From assembly GCA_032111745.1 (NCBI GenBank), contig JAULUH010000002.1, forward strand, positions 1-13,817: a stretch of DNA of 13,817 bases, given 5' to 3'. The position numbers and the translations under genes were made by a program. The notes under the pieces were generated by a model, which did not search any database, was not told the origin of the DNA, and saw nothing but the letters and a program-made list of their open reading frames with translations. Of this stretch, positions 1-7,535 are shown piece after piece. This DNA comes from JAULUH01 sp032111745. Its GTDB lineage: Bacteria > Chloroflexota > Anaerolineae > JAAEKA01. Positions within the stretch are counted from its first letter, which is position 1, and the number at the start of each line of letters is the position of its first letter.

Positions 1-1803
1 ACCACACCGGTCGAGCTGCAGAAGACGCCCGAAGAGGGGTATCACCTGACGGAAGACCTGGCCAACCACGCCATCCAGTGGGTGCGCCGGCAGAAGTCCC
101 TCATGCCCGACAAGCCCGTCTTCATGTACTTTGCGCCCGGAGCCACCCATGCCCCGCACCACGTGCCACAGGAATGGTCGGACAAGTACAGGGGCCGGTT
201 CGACCAGGGCTGGGATGCCCTGCGGGCCGAGACCTTCGCCCGCCAGAAGGAGCTGGGCGTCATCCCGCCTGACTGCGATCTGACCCGGCGCCACCCTGAG
301 ATGCCCGCCTGGGACGACATCTCAGATGAAATGAAACCCATCCTGGCGCGCCAGATGGAGATCTACGCCGGGTTCCTCGACCACACCGACTATCACGTAG
401 GCCGGCTGATCCAGGCGCTGGAGGATCTCGAAGTCCTCGACGACACCCTGATCTACTACATCATCGGCGACAACGGCGCCTCCGCCGAGGGCACCCTCCA
501 GGGTACCTTCAACGAGATGCTGCCTATCAACGGGTTTGGGCATCTGGAGACGCCAGAGTTCATGATGCATAACATCGACAAGTTCGGCGGGCCCGAGGCC
601 TACAACCACTATGCCGTGGGCTGGGCGCACGCCATGGACACCCCCTACCAGTGGACCAAGCAGATCGCCTCCCACTGGGGTGGCACCCGCAACGGCACCA
701 TCGTCCACTGGCCCAGGGGCATCCAGGCCAGAGGCGAGGTGCGCTCGCAGTTCCATCACGTCATCGACGTGGCGCCGACGGTGCTAGAAGCCGCAGGCCT
801 GCCCGCGCCGGTCTTCGTCAACGGCGTCCAGCAGAAGCCCTACGAAGGGGTCAGCATGGCCTACACGTTCGACGACGGCCAGGCTGCGGAACGGCACGAG
901 ACCCAGTACTTCGAGATCGTCGGCAACCGTGGCATCTACCACAAGGGCTGGACCGCGGTCACCAAGCATCGCACGCCGTGGGAAGTGGGTGCGGTCAAGA
1001 CCGTTGCCTTCGACGACGACCTCTGGGAGCTGTACGACACGAACACGGATTGGGCGCAGGCCCACGATTTGGCCAAGGAGATGCAGAGCCAGCCGGAGCT
1101 AGCACACAAGCTGCACGAGCTGCAGCGCCTGTGGCTGATCGAGGCGGTCAAATACAACGTCGTGCCACTCGACGACCGTCTCGCCGAGCGCTTCGTCCCG
1201 GATATCGCCGGCCGCCCCCAGCTGGTGCGCGGCAACCGGCAAATGCTCTTCGGCGGGATGAAGGGCTTGTCCACACACTCAATCGTCAGCACTTTGAACA
1301 AGTCCTTCGCCCTCACGGCCGAAGTGGTGGTGCCCGAGACGGGCGCGGAAGGCGTCATTCTCGCCAACGGGGGCCTCACCGGCGGGTTCAGCCTTTACGC
1401 GAGGGATGGCAAGCTCAAATACTGCTACAACTTCTGCGGGCTCCATCACTACTTCGTGGAAGGCGCGCAGGCGATCCCACCCGGCACCCACCAGGTGCGC
1501 ATGGAGTTCGCCTACGACGGCGGCGGCCTCGCCAAAGGCGGCACTGTGTCGCTTTTCATCGACGGCCAGCAGGTCGGCAAGGGCCGGGTCGAGATGACCG
1601 AGCCCTTCGCCTTCTCTGCCGATGAAACCGCTGACGTGGGCATGGAGGCGGGTTCGCCGGTGTCGCCGGACTATGGCCCGCGCGGCAACGCCTTCAACGG
1701 CGAGGTCAACTGGGTGGAGATCGACGTGGACAAGGACGCCCTGGACCAGGATCACTTCCTGGCCCCGGCAGAGCGCTTCCACGTGGCGATGGCGCTGCAG
1801 TAG
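1..1803 (+). CDS. Arylsulfatase (sulfatase family S1), 5'-truncated by window start
   Basis: This is the C-terminal 600 residues of a type I sulfatase, which hydrolyses sulfate esters using a formylglycine residue and a divalent metal. The reading frame is open from base 1, so the start and the CxPSR formylglycine motif lie upstream. Visible family landmarks are FAPGATHAPHH (bases 130-162, substrate-pocket histidines), the metal-binding GDNG (466-477) and a HWGGTRNG block (about 670-695) followed by IVHWPRGI. The last 190 residues or so, from about base 1250, form a beta-rich domain (KLKYCYNF, VSLFIDGQQVG) typical of long bacterial arylsulfatases of about 770 residues. I infer that about 170 residues are missing upstream. 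The natural substrate cannot be read from the sequence. No secretion signal can be judged because the N-terminus is absent. The gene ends in TAG and is followed by a strong hairpin. Confidence 0.93.
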   Translation, partial: TTPVELQKTPEEGYHLTEDLANHAIQWVRRQKSLMPDKPVFMYFAPGATHAPHHVPQEWSDKYRGRFDQGWDALRAETFARQKELGVIPPDCDLTRRHPEMPAWDDISDEMKPILARQMEIYAGFLDHTDYHVGRLIQALEDLEVLDDTLIYYIIGDNGASAEGTLQGTFNEMLPINGFGHLETPEFMMHNIDKFGGPEAYNHYAVGWAHAMDTPYQWTKQIASHWGGTRNGTIVHWPRGIQARGEVRSQFHHVIDVAPTVLEAAGLPAPVFVNGVQQKPYEGVSMAYTFDDGQAAERHETQYFEIVGNRGIYHKGWTAVTKHRTPWEVGAVKTVAFDDDLWELYDTNTDWAQAHDLAKEMQSQPELAHKLHELQRLWLIEAVKYNVVPLDDRLAERFVPDIAGRPQLVRGNRQMLFGGMKGLSTHSIVSTLNKSFALTAEVVVPETGAEGVILANGGLTGGFSLYARDGKLKYCYNFCGLHHYFVEGAQAIPPGTHQVRMEFAYDGGGLAKGGTVSLFIDGQQVGKGRVEMTEPFAFSADETADVGMEAGSPVSPDYGPRGNAFNGEVNWVEIDVDKDALDQDHFLAPAERFHVAMALQ

Positions 1804-1842
1804 GAGGTGACTCCGCTGCCCGGCTGAGTGCGCCGAGTCTTT

Positions 1843-1878
1843 CCTGGCCCAGCCCTGCGTGCCGCCGGCTGGGCCAGG
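1843..1878 (+). terminator. Strong hairpin after the arylsulfatase, no T tract
   Basis: A perfect 12-bp inverted repeat (CCTGGCCCAGCC / GGCTGGGCCAGG) with a 12-nt loop lies 40 bp after the arylsulfatase stop and 28 bp before the next start. It is the right size and place for a transcription terminator or mRNA 3'-end stabiliser. Only TT follows the stem, so it is not a classic intrinsic terminator. Confidence 0.6.
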
Positions 1879-1905
1879 TTACCAGACCTGCGAGAGTAGT
1901 TAACC

Positions 1906-2934
1906 ATGATCCTTGGACCGAAGGTACAGAAAGTCCTCGTGACGGGCGCCACCGGCTTCGTCGGCGGCGCTGTGGCGCAGCGTCTGCGATCCGAGAACTG
2001 CACGGTGCGCACACTCGTCCGGCGCAGTTCCGATACCGCAGCCCTGGCTGCCGCGGGCTGCGAGCTGTGGTATGGCGACATCACCGACGCGGCCTCCGTG
2101 CATGAGGCAGTGGCGGGAGTGGATGCCGTGGTGCATTGCGCAGCGTTCGCCAGCGACTGGGGGCCACGCGAGACTTTCGTGCAGGTCAACGTGGAAGGCT
2201 CACGCCACATCTTCGATGCCGCCCTGCAGAGCGGTGTGCCGCGCGTCGTGCACATCAGCACGACCGATGTGTTTGGCATCTACCCTGATGGCCGCGTGAT
2301 CGACGACTCGTTCCCCCTGCAGGGTACGGGATTCCCCTACAGTGACACGAAGGCCGAAGCCGATCGCTTGGCGCGTGCGTACGCGCACGAGCGAGGCCTG
2401 CCGGTCGCCGTCCTCAGGCCGACCTGGATCTATGGGCCAGGCGACCGCACCTTCCTCCCCGAAGTCGTGGACGCCATGCGCAAACACGAGATGGTCTTCT
2501 TCGGGAGCGCGGACAATACCATCCCGCTGTGCTACATCGACAACCTGGTGGACGCCATCGAGCTGGCCCTCTCCCGCGACGAAGCCATCGGGCAGGGCTA
2601 CATTGTCTGTGATGGCGCCGTGGTTTCCTGGAGAGAGCTGACCGACCTGCTGGCCGGCGAGCTCGACCTGCCGAAGGTGAGGCTGACGATTCCTCTCTCC
2701 CTGGCCGAGGCTGCGGCCGCAGCGGCGGAAACGTGGGCGAAGACCACACACTCCACCAAACGGCCGGCACTGACCCGGTATGCCCTCGAGTTCGGGGGCA
2801 AGGAGCTCCGCTATAGCAACAGCAAGATCAGTCGCGAGCTCGGCTTCTCACCCCGGGTCCTGCCGGAGGAAGGCCTGGCAAGAACCATTGACTGGCTCAA
2901 GTCGGTTGATCTTTCCAAGATCAAGACGAAATAG
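1906..2934 (+). CDS. Extended SDR: NAD(P)-dependent epimerase/dehydratase or 3-beta-HSD-like
   Basis: This 342-residue protein is a cytosolic Rossmann-fold oxidoreductase of the extended short-chain dehydrogenase/reductase family. The N-terminal VTGATGFVGG carries the nucleotide-binding GxxGxxG (Gly14, 17 and 20). D58 lies in the usual GD adenine-contact position. ISTTDVFG supplies the catalytic Ser/Thr region near residue 118, and Tyr145-x-x-x-Lys149 (YSDTK) is the catalytic pair. RPTWIYGPGD (from about residue 167) and the C-terminal substrate lobe are typical of the 3-beta-hydroxysteroid dehydrogenase/NSDHL-like and nucleotide-sugar epimerase subgroups. Length is normal. The substrate is not identifiable; the VRPTWIYGPGD block and lack of sugar-gene neighbours lean toward a sterol- or isoprenoid-like alcohol, which is inference. 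The ATG has only a weak purine-rich upstream stretch (GCGAGAG). The gene is convergent with the SRPBCC gene, 28 bp away. Confidence 0.9.
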   Translation: MILGPKVQKVLVTGATGFVGGAVAQRLRSENCTVRTLVRRSSDTAALAAAGCELWYGDITDAASVHEAVAGVDAVVHCAAFASDWGPRETFVQVNVEGSRHIFDAALQSGVPRVVHISTTDVFGIYPDGRVIDDSFPLQGTGFPYSDTKAEADRLARAYAHERGLPVAVLRPTWIYGPGDRTFLPEVVDAMRKHEMVFFGSADNTIPLCYIDNLVDAIELALSRDEAIGQGYIVCDGAVVSWRELTDLLAGELDLPKVRLTIPLSLAEAAAAAAETWAKTTHSTKRPALTRYALEFGGKELRYSNSKISRELGFSPRVLPEEGLARTIDWLKSVDLSKIKTK

Positions 2935-2962
2935 TATGCCCGCGCGCAGCGAAGTGAGGCCG

Positions 2963-3421
2963 TTATCTCTCACGTCGCTCGATCGCGCGCAGGCTGGACT
3001 CCAGGGCACTGAAGAAACGGGGCACAAAGACCAGTTTGGTGAAGCTGGCCGCGGCCAAGGACCGCGGCGCGAGGGATACCGTGTACGCACCCTGCCAGCG
3101 TAGCCTGCTGCCAGAATCGTTAGGGATAACCTCAACCGTGCCGCCACCGCGCAGTGGGTGACCCGGCTCTGTGGCATAGCGCAGGAGCCTCCCCGGCTGC
3201 ACATCCGCCAGGCGGTAGTGCACTGTCGACTGCCTGCCACCCGGCATCAGATACGTGGATTGGACCGGCGCGCCGGTCCGTACCTCTGCGCTGCGCATGC
3301 GCTCGAGATGACGCGGCCACAGAGGACTTTGGTCGGAGTCTCGAAAGGCCTCGGCCAGCAGTTCCCACAGCCGGTTGGGTGGGAGCGATGTGGCAATCTG
3401 ATAGTCGAAGGTAATGCGCAT
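2963..3421 (-). CDS. SRPBCC-fold protein (polyketide cyclase/dehydrase-like)
   Basis: This 152-residue protein looks like the START/Bet v1-like SRPBCC superfamily, which forms a deep hydrophobic cavity for lipids, polyketides or aromatic ligands. It opens with the typical MRITFDYQIATSLPPNRLWEL segment, a beta strand followed by a P-x-x-L-W-E-L helix. YRLADVQPGRLLRYATE and GGGTVEVIPNDSGSRLRWQG are the expected antiparallel strands, and the C-terminal long helix includes FFSALESSLRAIERRER. Length fits the family. I chose ATG at 3421; an adjacent upstream TTG at 3424 is also possible. AAGGTGG sits 9 nt before the ATG. A good promoter lies about 30 bp upstream. It reads toward the SDR gene. No catalytic residue can be assigned, so it may be an enzyme or a lipid-binding protein. 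Confidence 0.8.
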   Translation of the reverse strand: MRITFDYQIATSLPPNRLWELLAEAFRDSDQSPLWPRHLERMRSAEVRTGAPVQSTYLMPGGRQSTVHYRLADVQPGRLLRYATEPGHPLRGGGTVEVIPNDSGSRLRWQGAYTVSLAPRSLAAASFTKLVFVPRFFSALESSLRAIERRER

Positions 3422-3457
3422 CAATCAGGCCCACCTTGTGTCCACGGGTTGCCTTGC

Positions 3458-3486
3458 ATTGTCGTTCACTGGACGAGTCCTGTCAA
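3458..3486 (-). promoter_or_regulatory. Sigma70-type promoter for the SRPBCC gene
   Basis: Read on the minus strand, TTGACA (3486-3481) is followed by exactly 17 bp and GACAAT (3463-3458). The -35 box is perfect and the -10 box matches 4 of 6. The predicted transcription start is near 3451, giving a leader of about 30 nt. Confidence 0.6.
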
Positions 3487-3632
3487 TGATTGGACACGGT
3501 AGCAACTCGTGAGCTCTGAGCAGGCACATAGCCACGACCAACGCATGCGGCATGTGAAAGAAAAGGCGGCATGCTGCCGTTCAACGAAATACATGCATGA
3601 CTCGCCGGTCACCAATTCTCCCAGGAGCCCCC

Positions 3633-4889
3633 ATGAATTCCAATCCCAGTGTTGACCCTCGCCAGTTCCACCACGATGCGGTCCTCGTCGACCTGCATGC
3701 CCATCCCGGGATCAAGGCCGTCCTTTTTAACCGCGACCTGGCCCGCCGCTTCGGCATTTCACGGCCGGCCTTCTGGCCTTACGAGATGCGCACCAACTTC
3801 GACCGGCTGCGGGCCGGCGGGGTGGATGTGATGCTATCGGCCGCGATCGTGCCTGAGCAGCCCCTGCTGGAAGATATGCCGGCGCTGCGCCTGCTGCGTT
3901 ACACACGGGCTGACGCCTGGCGCCAGCTGGTCGACCCCACCTACTTCCAGGCCACGCTGACCGTTCTGGACGCGCTGGAAATGCAGGTAGCCGCGTCGCA
4001 GCGCAATCTCGGGCCGCAACAGCGCCGCATCGTCCTGGCCCGCTCGATCGCCGAGCTGGAGGCTGCGTTGCAGCTGGGTCCGGCCGGCCCGATCGCCCTG
4101 GTCCACGCGGTCGAGGGCGGCCACAGCCTGGAAGGCCCGCTGTGCCGGCAAGGGCTGCCCGACGCGCAGGTGCAACAGGAGCTGCTGGACAACCTGCAGG
4201 TCCTGTTTCAGCGGGGTGTGGCCTGTCTGACCCTGGCCCATTTCTTTCCCAATCGCATCACCAGCTCCGTCTTCCCCTATCCGGAAACAGTGATGGCCCT
4301 GGCGCGCTGGCGACAGGCGGTCGCCCGCTATGACCTCAGTAGGGGGCTCACCCCGCTAGGGGAGGCCGTGGTGGAGCGCATGCTGGAGCTCGGCATGCTG
4401 ATCGACCTGACCCACAGTACCCCCCTGGCCCGCGACCGGGTCTACCAGATTGTGGACAGTCATCGGCGGCGCAGCGCAGTGCTCGCTACCCATGTGGGCG
4501 TCTTCGCGCACAAGCCCCACCCCTACAGCCTGTCCGACTGGGAGATCCGCTGGCTGGCCGATCGGGGCGGGGTCGCCGGCGTCATCTTCATGAACTACTG
4601 GCTCTCCGCAGCGAACTCCAGGCTGGGGCTGGACCTGATCGCCAATACCCTGAGATACCTGATCGAGACCGCCGGCACCGACGCCGTCGCCGCAATCGGC
4701 TCCGACTTCGACGGCTTCACCGATCCCCCCGACGACCTGGTCGATGCCTCGGAGATGCCACGGCTGACCCGGCATCTGATGGGATGGATGAAGGAGCAGG
4801 GCCAGCCGCTCTTCGCCGCCGAGACCCTGCGCAAGATCCTGGGCGGCAACGCCCTGCGGCTGCTGCGGGAAGGATGGAGGCGGAAGTAG
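3633..4889 (+). CDS. Membrane dipeptidase-like metallopeptidase (peptidase M19)
   Basis: This 418-residue amidohydrolase-fold enzyme belongs to the renal dipeptidase family M19, zinc enzymes that cleave dipeptides and sometimes other amide or lactam bonds. Likely metal ligands are H22 and H24 (VDLHAHPG), E161 (HAVEGGHSLEG), H261 (LIDLTHST), H287 (LATHVGV) and D358 (IGSDFDGF). The C-terminal GGNALRLLREGW block is the family ending. The usual second N-terminal ligand in M19 is Asp (HxD), but here it is His (HxH), as in most other amidohydrolases. I chose ATG 3633 because AGGAG sits 5 nt upstream; an in-frame ATG at 3597 lacks such a site. No signal peptide is visible, so it is probably cytoplasmic. 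It may be the first gene of the methyltransferase cluster, 68 bp before the next start. The real substrate may not be a dipeptide. Confidence 0.9.
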   Translation: MNSNPSVDPRQFHHDAVLVDLHAHPGIKAVLFNRDLARRFGISRPAFWPYEMRTNFDRLRAGGVDVMLSAAIVPEQPLLEDMPALRLLRYTRADAWRQLVDPTYFQATLTVLDALEMQVAASQRNLGPQQRRIVLARSIAELEAALQLGPAGPIALVHAVEGGHSLEGPLCRQGLPDAQVQQELLDNLQVLFQRGVACLTLAHFFPNRITSSVFPYPETVMALARWRQAVARYDLSRGLTPLGEAVVERMLELGMLIDLTHSTPLARDRVYQIVDSHRRRSAVLATHVGVFAHKPHPYSLSDWEIRWLADRGGVAGVIFMNYWLSAANSRLGLDLIANTLRYLIETAGTDAVAAIGSDFDGFTDPPDDLVDASEMPRLTRHLMGWMKEQGQPLFAAETLRKILGGNALRLLREGWRRK

Positions 4890-4908
4890 AGCGAACGGCT
4901 TGCGCGTG

Positions 4909-4931
4909 AGCCAGGGTTGGACAGCCTGGCT
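4909..4931 (+). terminator. Hairpin between dipeptidase and first methyltransferase
   Basis: AGCCAGG (4909-4915) pairs perfectly with CCTGGCT (4925-4931) around a 9-nt loop, just after the dipeptidase stop and 26 bp before the next start. With no T run it could be a weak terminator, attenuator or mRNA-processing hairpin that sets expression of the downstream genes apart. Confidence 0.35.
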
Positions 4932-4957
4932 TGAGCAAAGACACGGGAAGGCTAATG

Positions 4958-5755
4958 ATGAAACCTGAGACCGTCTCGCTGCTGTGCCGGCCGGGAACCC
5001 ACGAACCGCTACGCCTGACCTCTGTGCCAGGGCCTGACGGAAGTGCAGAGGACGTACTGGTCGGCGTCCACACGGGGGAGACATTCCTCATACGGGACGG
5101 CATTCCCCTCTTGCTGGACGAGTCGAAGGTCTCCGGATTCAACCAGCAGTATCAGGGGTTCTACAACAGGATCGCGGGGCTCTACGATGCCAGTATCAAG
5201 CTGTTTGGGTACCTGGCCGGCGGGGGAGAAGAGCACTTCCGCGGGGAGTATCTTCGGGAACTGGACGTGCATGACGGCGCTCGCGTGCTAGAGGTGTCCA
5301 TTGGCACGGGGGCGAACCTGCACTACCTGCCGGTGAAGGCAGCCTACTTCGGGGTCGACCTCTCCTGGGGAATGCTGAAGAGATGCCAGCGGAATTTGCA
5401 GCGGTGGCAGCTCGAAGCAGAGCTGATCCTGGGCAATGCTGAAGAACTGCCTCTGCGCGACGAGCTGTTCGATGCCGTCTTCCACGTCGGTGGCATCAAC
5501 GCCTTCAATGACCGCGCCAAGGCCATCGGCGAAATGATCCGGGTGGCGCGAGCAGGGACCAAGATCGTGATTGTCGATGAAACAGCCAAATTGCTGAACT
5601 CATTCGCCTGGGCGCCAAGTGCTAGAAAGTGGCTACAAGAGCACGGCGAGAGGTTTGCCGCCCCCGTGGGGCTGGTTCCGGAAGGGATGAGAGATGGTCA
5701 GGTCAAGGACATTGCCAAAGGCAACCTGTATTGCCTCACCTTCAGAAAGCCGTGA
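4958..5755 (+). CDS. Class I SAM-dependent methyltransferase with Trm112-like N-terminus
   Basis: This protein of about 265 residues combines a short N-terminal segment resembling a Trm112/UPF0434 fold (LLCRPGTHEPL to FLIRDGIPLLL, residues 8-53) with a UbiE/Coq5-type Rossmann methyltransferase. Motif I is VLEVSIGTGAN (110-120), D134 is the likely ribose-binding acidic residue, GNAEELP (159-165) is the adenine-contact region and FDAVFHVGGINAF (171-183) is the motif IV region. In typical Trm112-like segments cysteine pairs bind zinc; only C10 is present here. I chose ATG 4958 because GGGAAGG ends 6 nt upstream; ATG 4955 and TTG 4931 are alternatives. It stands 54 bp before a second methyltransferase and is probably co-transcribed with it. 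The acceptor substrate is unknown. Confidence 0.85.
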   Translation: MKPETVSLLCRPGTHEPLRLTSVPGPDGSAEDVLVGVHTGETFLIRDGIPLLLDESKVSGFNQQYQGFYNRIAGLYDASIKLFGYLAGGGEEHFRGEYLRELDVHDGARVLEVSIGTGANLHYLPVKAAYFGVDLSWGMLKRCQRNLQRWQLEAELILGNAEELPLRDELFDAVFHVGGINAFNDRAKAIGEMIRVARAGTKIVIVDETAKLLNSFAWAPSARKWLQEHGERFAAPVGLVPEGMRDGQVKDIAKGNLYCLTFRKP

Positions 5756-5809
5756 GCGACACCACTCTGCCAGGCGCGCTCACAGTTGTGCAAGATATGG
5801 GAGAAGACT

Positions 5810-6619
5810 ATGACCACCAAGCAGAATACTCAGGCGGACGCCGAGTTCCTTGACATGCAGGCTGAGGTCGGTGTTACCAAGCATATTGGCGGCTTCCAAG
5901 CAACCAACGAGCTGTTGGCGTTATGTCACATTGAGGATGCACGGGAGGTCCTGAACATAGGCTGCGGGATAGGTGTCGGCGCCACCTACGTCGCCAAGAC
6001 GTATGGCTGCCATGTGGTGGGCGTGGATATCTCGGAAAAGATGATTGAATGGTCACGACGACGCGCCAGGGAGGAGAAGGTCGAGTCCAGGGTTGAGTTT
6101 CACACTGCCAGTGTGCTGGACCTGCCCTTCGCAGCTGACCGCTTCGACGTAGTCTTCGTCGAATCGGTGCTGATCTTCGTAGAAGACAAGGCGCAGGCGA
6201 TTCGAGAGTGCGTGCGGGTGGCGAAACCAGGCGGCTATGTTGGGCTGAATGAAGGCTTCTGGACTGAGCAGCCGCCTCCGGAGCTGGTTGCACTGGCCAG
6301 GGATGCCGTAGGTCCCAGTGTCCCGACCATAGATGCCTGGCGCGCGCTATGGGAGGCATCCGGGTTGCGGGAATTGGTGGTGCAAACTCGCCAGATCGAT
6401 CCCAGCACGGAAGTCAAGAGCCGGATCGAGTGGGTTGGCTGGCCGTGGCTTGTGAGAGCCTGGGGTCGGGGACTGCGCTTGTTTGTCACGAATCCCTCCA
6501 TCCGGCAGTCCATCAAGGCGCAGTTCGATGTGCCGACAGAGGTGTTTCAGTACCTGGGATACGGACTATTCGTCGGCAAGAAGGAGGCGGGAGAACGCGA
6601 TCGGGGCTCAACTCTATGA
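5810..6619 (+). CDS. Class I SAM-dependent methyltransferase (Methyltransf_11 type)
   Basis: This 269-residue soluble methyltransferase has a clear SAM-binding core. VLNIGCGIGVGA (47-58) is motif I, VVGVDISEKMIEW (69-81) carries the ribose-binding Asp73, SVLDLPFAADRFDVVF (101-116) spans motifs II-III, and RVAKPGGYVGLNEGFW (136-151) follows. The C-terminal part (about 150-255) is an added substrate-recognition region, as in small-molecule and tocopherol- or glycine-type methyltransferases. It contains a possible amphipathic or membrane-associating stretch, WVGWPWLVRAWGRGLRLFV. ATG 5810 is preferred because GGGAG lies about 6 nt upstream; a TTG at 5786 is less likely. It differs clearly from the preceding methyltransferase, so this is not a recent tandem duplicate. 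The substrate is not identifiable. Confidence 0.88.
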   Translation: MTTKQNTQADAEFLDMQAEVGVTKHIGGFQATNELLALCHIEDAREVLNIGCGIGVGATYVAKTYGCHVVGVDISEKMIEWSRRRAREEKVESRVEFHTASVLDLPFAADRFDVVFVESVLIFVEDKAQAIRECVRVAKPGGYVGLNEGFWTEQPPPELVALARDAVGPSVPTIDAWRALWEASGLRELVVQTRQIDPSTEVKSRIEWVGWPWLVRAWGRGLRLFVTNPSIRQSIKAQFDVPTEVFQYLGYGLFVGKKEAGERDRGSTL

Positions 6620-6722
6620 GCCTGCCGAAGGGAAGAAAAGGTGTGTCTCAGCGCCCATCAGGAACGCTGGCTTGGGACGAAGGCCGCCGGTAAATAATCA
6701 AAGCGAACAATGGATGTGAACC

Positions 6723-7265
6723 ATGAAGGACAGACTTCTTGCGCAGGCCGGCCATGAGTATAGTCCAAAACAGCGGTTTGTTGCGCTATTGTTGTTAGCG
6801 CCCATTTTCCTGTTTGCTTTGCCCTACCTTTTCCGCCGACTGGGGGCAAGGTTTGACCGGCTGCTGCGGTGGCCGCCGATCCTCACTCGACCATTCAATC
6901 TGATCCTTGGATGGCTGTTGATCCTGCCCAGTTGGTTGTTCGCCCTATGGTCCGTGGCCAGCCAATTCGACATTGGGAGAGGGACGCCCGTGCCGCTCAT
7001 GGCAACGCAGAAACTGGTCGTCCAGCCTCCCTACACCTTCTGTCGCAATCCCATGGCCCTGGGGGCCATCGGCATGTATCTGGGCGTTGCCGTCCTGTTC
7101 CGCTCCATGGGCGCTGTGGTCCTGGTGTTGCTCTCGGCAGGCTTGCTGTTAACCTATATCAAACGAATTGAAGAGAAAGAGATGGCGATCCGGTTCGGCC
7201 AGGATTACCTGGCCTACAAACAACGGACACCATTTCTGATACCCCGCTTCTGGAACCGGCTCTAG
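6723..7265 (+). CDS. Integral-membrane methyltransferase (ICMT/PEMT-like)
   Basis: This 180-residue membrane protein resembles bacterial isoprenylcysteine carboxyl methyltransferase-family enzymes, which methylate lipophilic acceptors at the membrane using SAM. Hydrophobic segments cover about residues 18-36, 57-80 and 110-145, the last long enough for a helical hairpin. The family signature is present: PYTFCRNPMALG (103-114, normally PYRYVRNPMYLG), then IEEKEMAIRFGQDYLAYKQRTPFLIP (149-174), which supplies the SAM-binding Glu/Arg region. Length fits. The ATG has a weak upstream site (GGATGTGA). It is the last gene of the run and 103 bp after the second methyltransferase. Bacterial members have no known prenyl-protein substrate; a lipid, terpenoid or small amine acceptor is possible. 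Confidence 0.85.
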   Translation: MKDRLLAQAGHEYSPKQRFVALLLLAPIFLFALPYLFRRLGARFDRLLRWPPILTRPFNLILGWLLILPSWLFALWSVASQFDIGRGTPVPLMATQKLVVQPPYTFCRNPMALGAIGMYLGVAVLFRSMGAVVLVLLSAGLLLTYIKRIEEKEMAIRFGQDYLAYKQRTPFLIPRFWNRL

Positions 7266-7458
7266 CGCCTGCTTGCCGGGTCGCCTGGCCAAGATAGTGT
7301 CCTACGGCTCACTCACGAATCCGCATCCTCCAGATGAGCCGCCCAACGCGGCGTGTAGCCGACTCGCGTTCCGTCTTTCCCTTGCGGGCCAGGCCTGCAG
7401 CGGTGGTGCTGTCTGGCCAGTGGCCCGATGTTCTGTGCCAACAGGTAGTAGAAGCGAC

Positions 7459-7494
7459 GGACGGCGCTGCACGGGCATCATGCAGTCGCCGTCC
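7459..7494. terminator. Large hairpin between two convergent genes
   Basis: GGACGGCG (7459-7466) pairs perfectly with CGCCGTCC (7487-7494), and inside it CTGCA (7467-7471) pairs with TGCAG (7481-7485), with one unpaired base at 7486 and a 9-nt loop. The 13 pairs lie between the convergent stops at 7265 and 7536, so it could terminate both transcripts. Neither side has a T tract. The rest of the 270-bp gap shows no gene. Confidence 0.55.
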
Positions 7495-7535
7495 ACAAGC
7501 CTAACCTAGCGTCGCGTCATCGCGTCTCCGGGTCT

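Noticed and set aside
3458..3486. Bidirectional promoter also serving the dipeptidase
   Set aside because: The plus-strand reading gives TTGTCG, 17 bp, GTCAAT, a poor match, and lies about 150 bp from the start; not supported.
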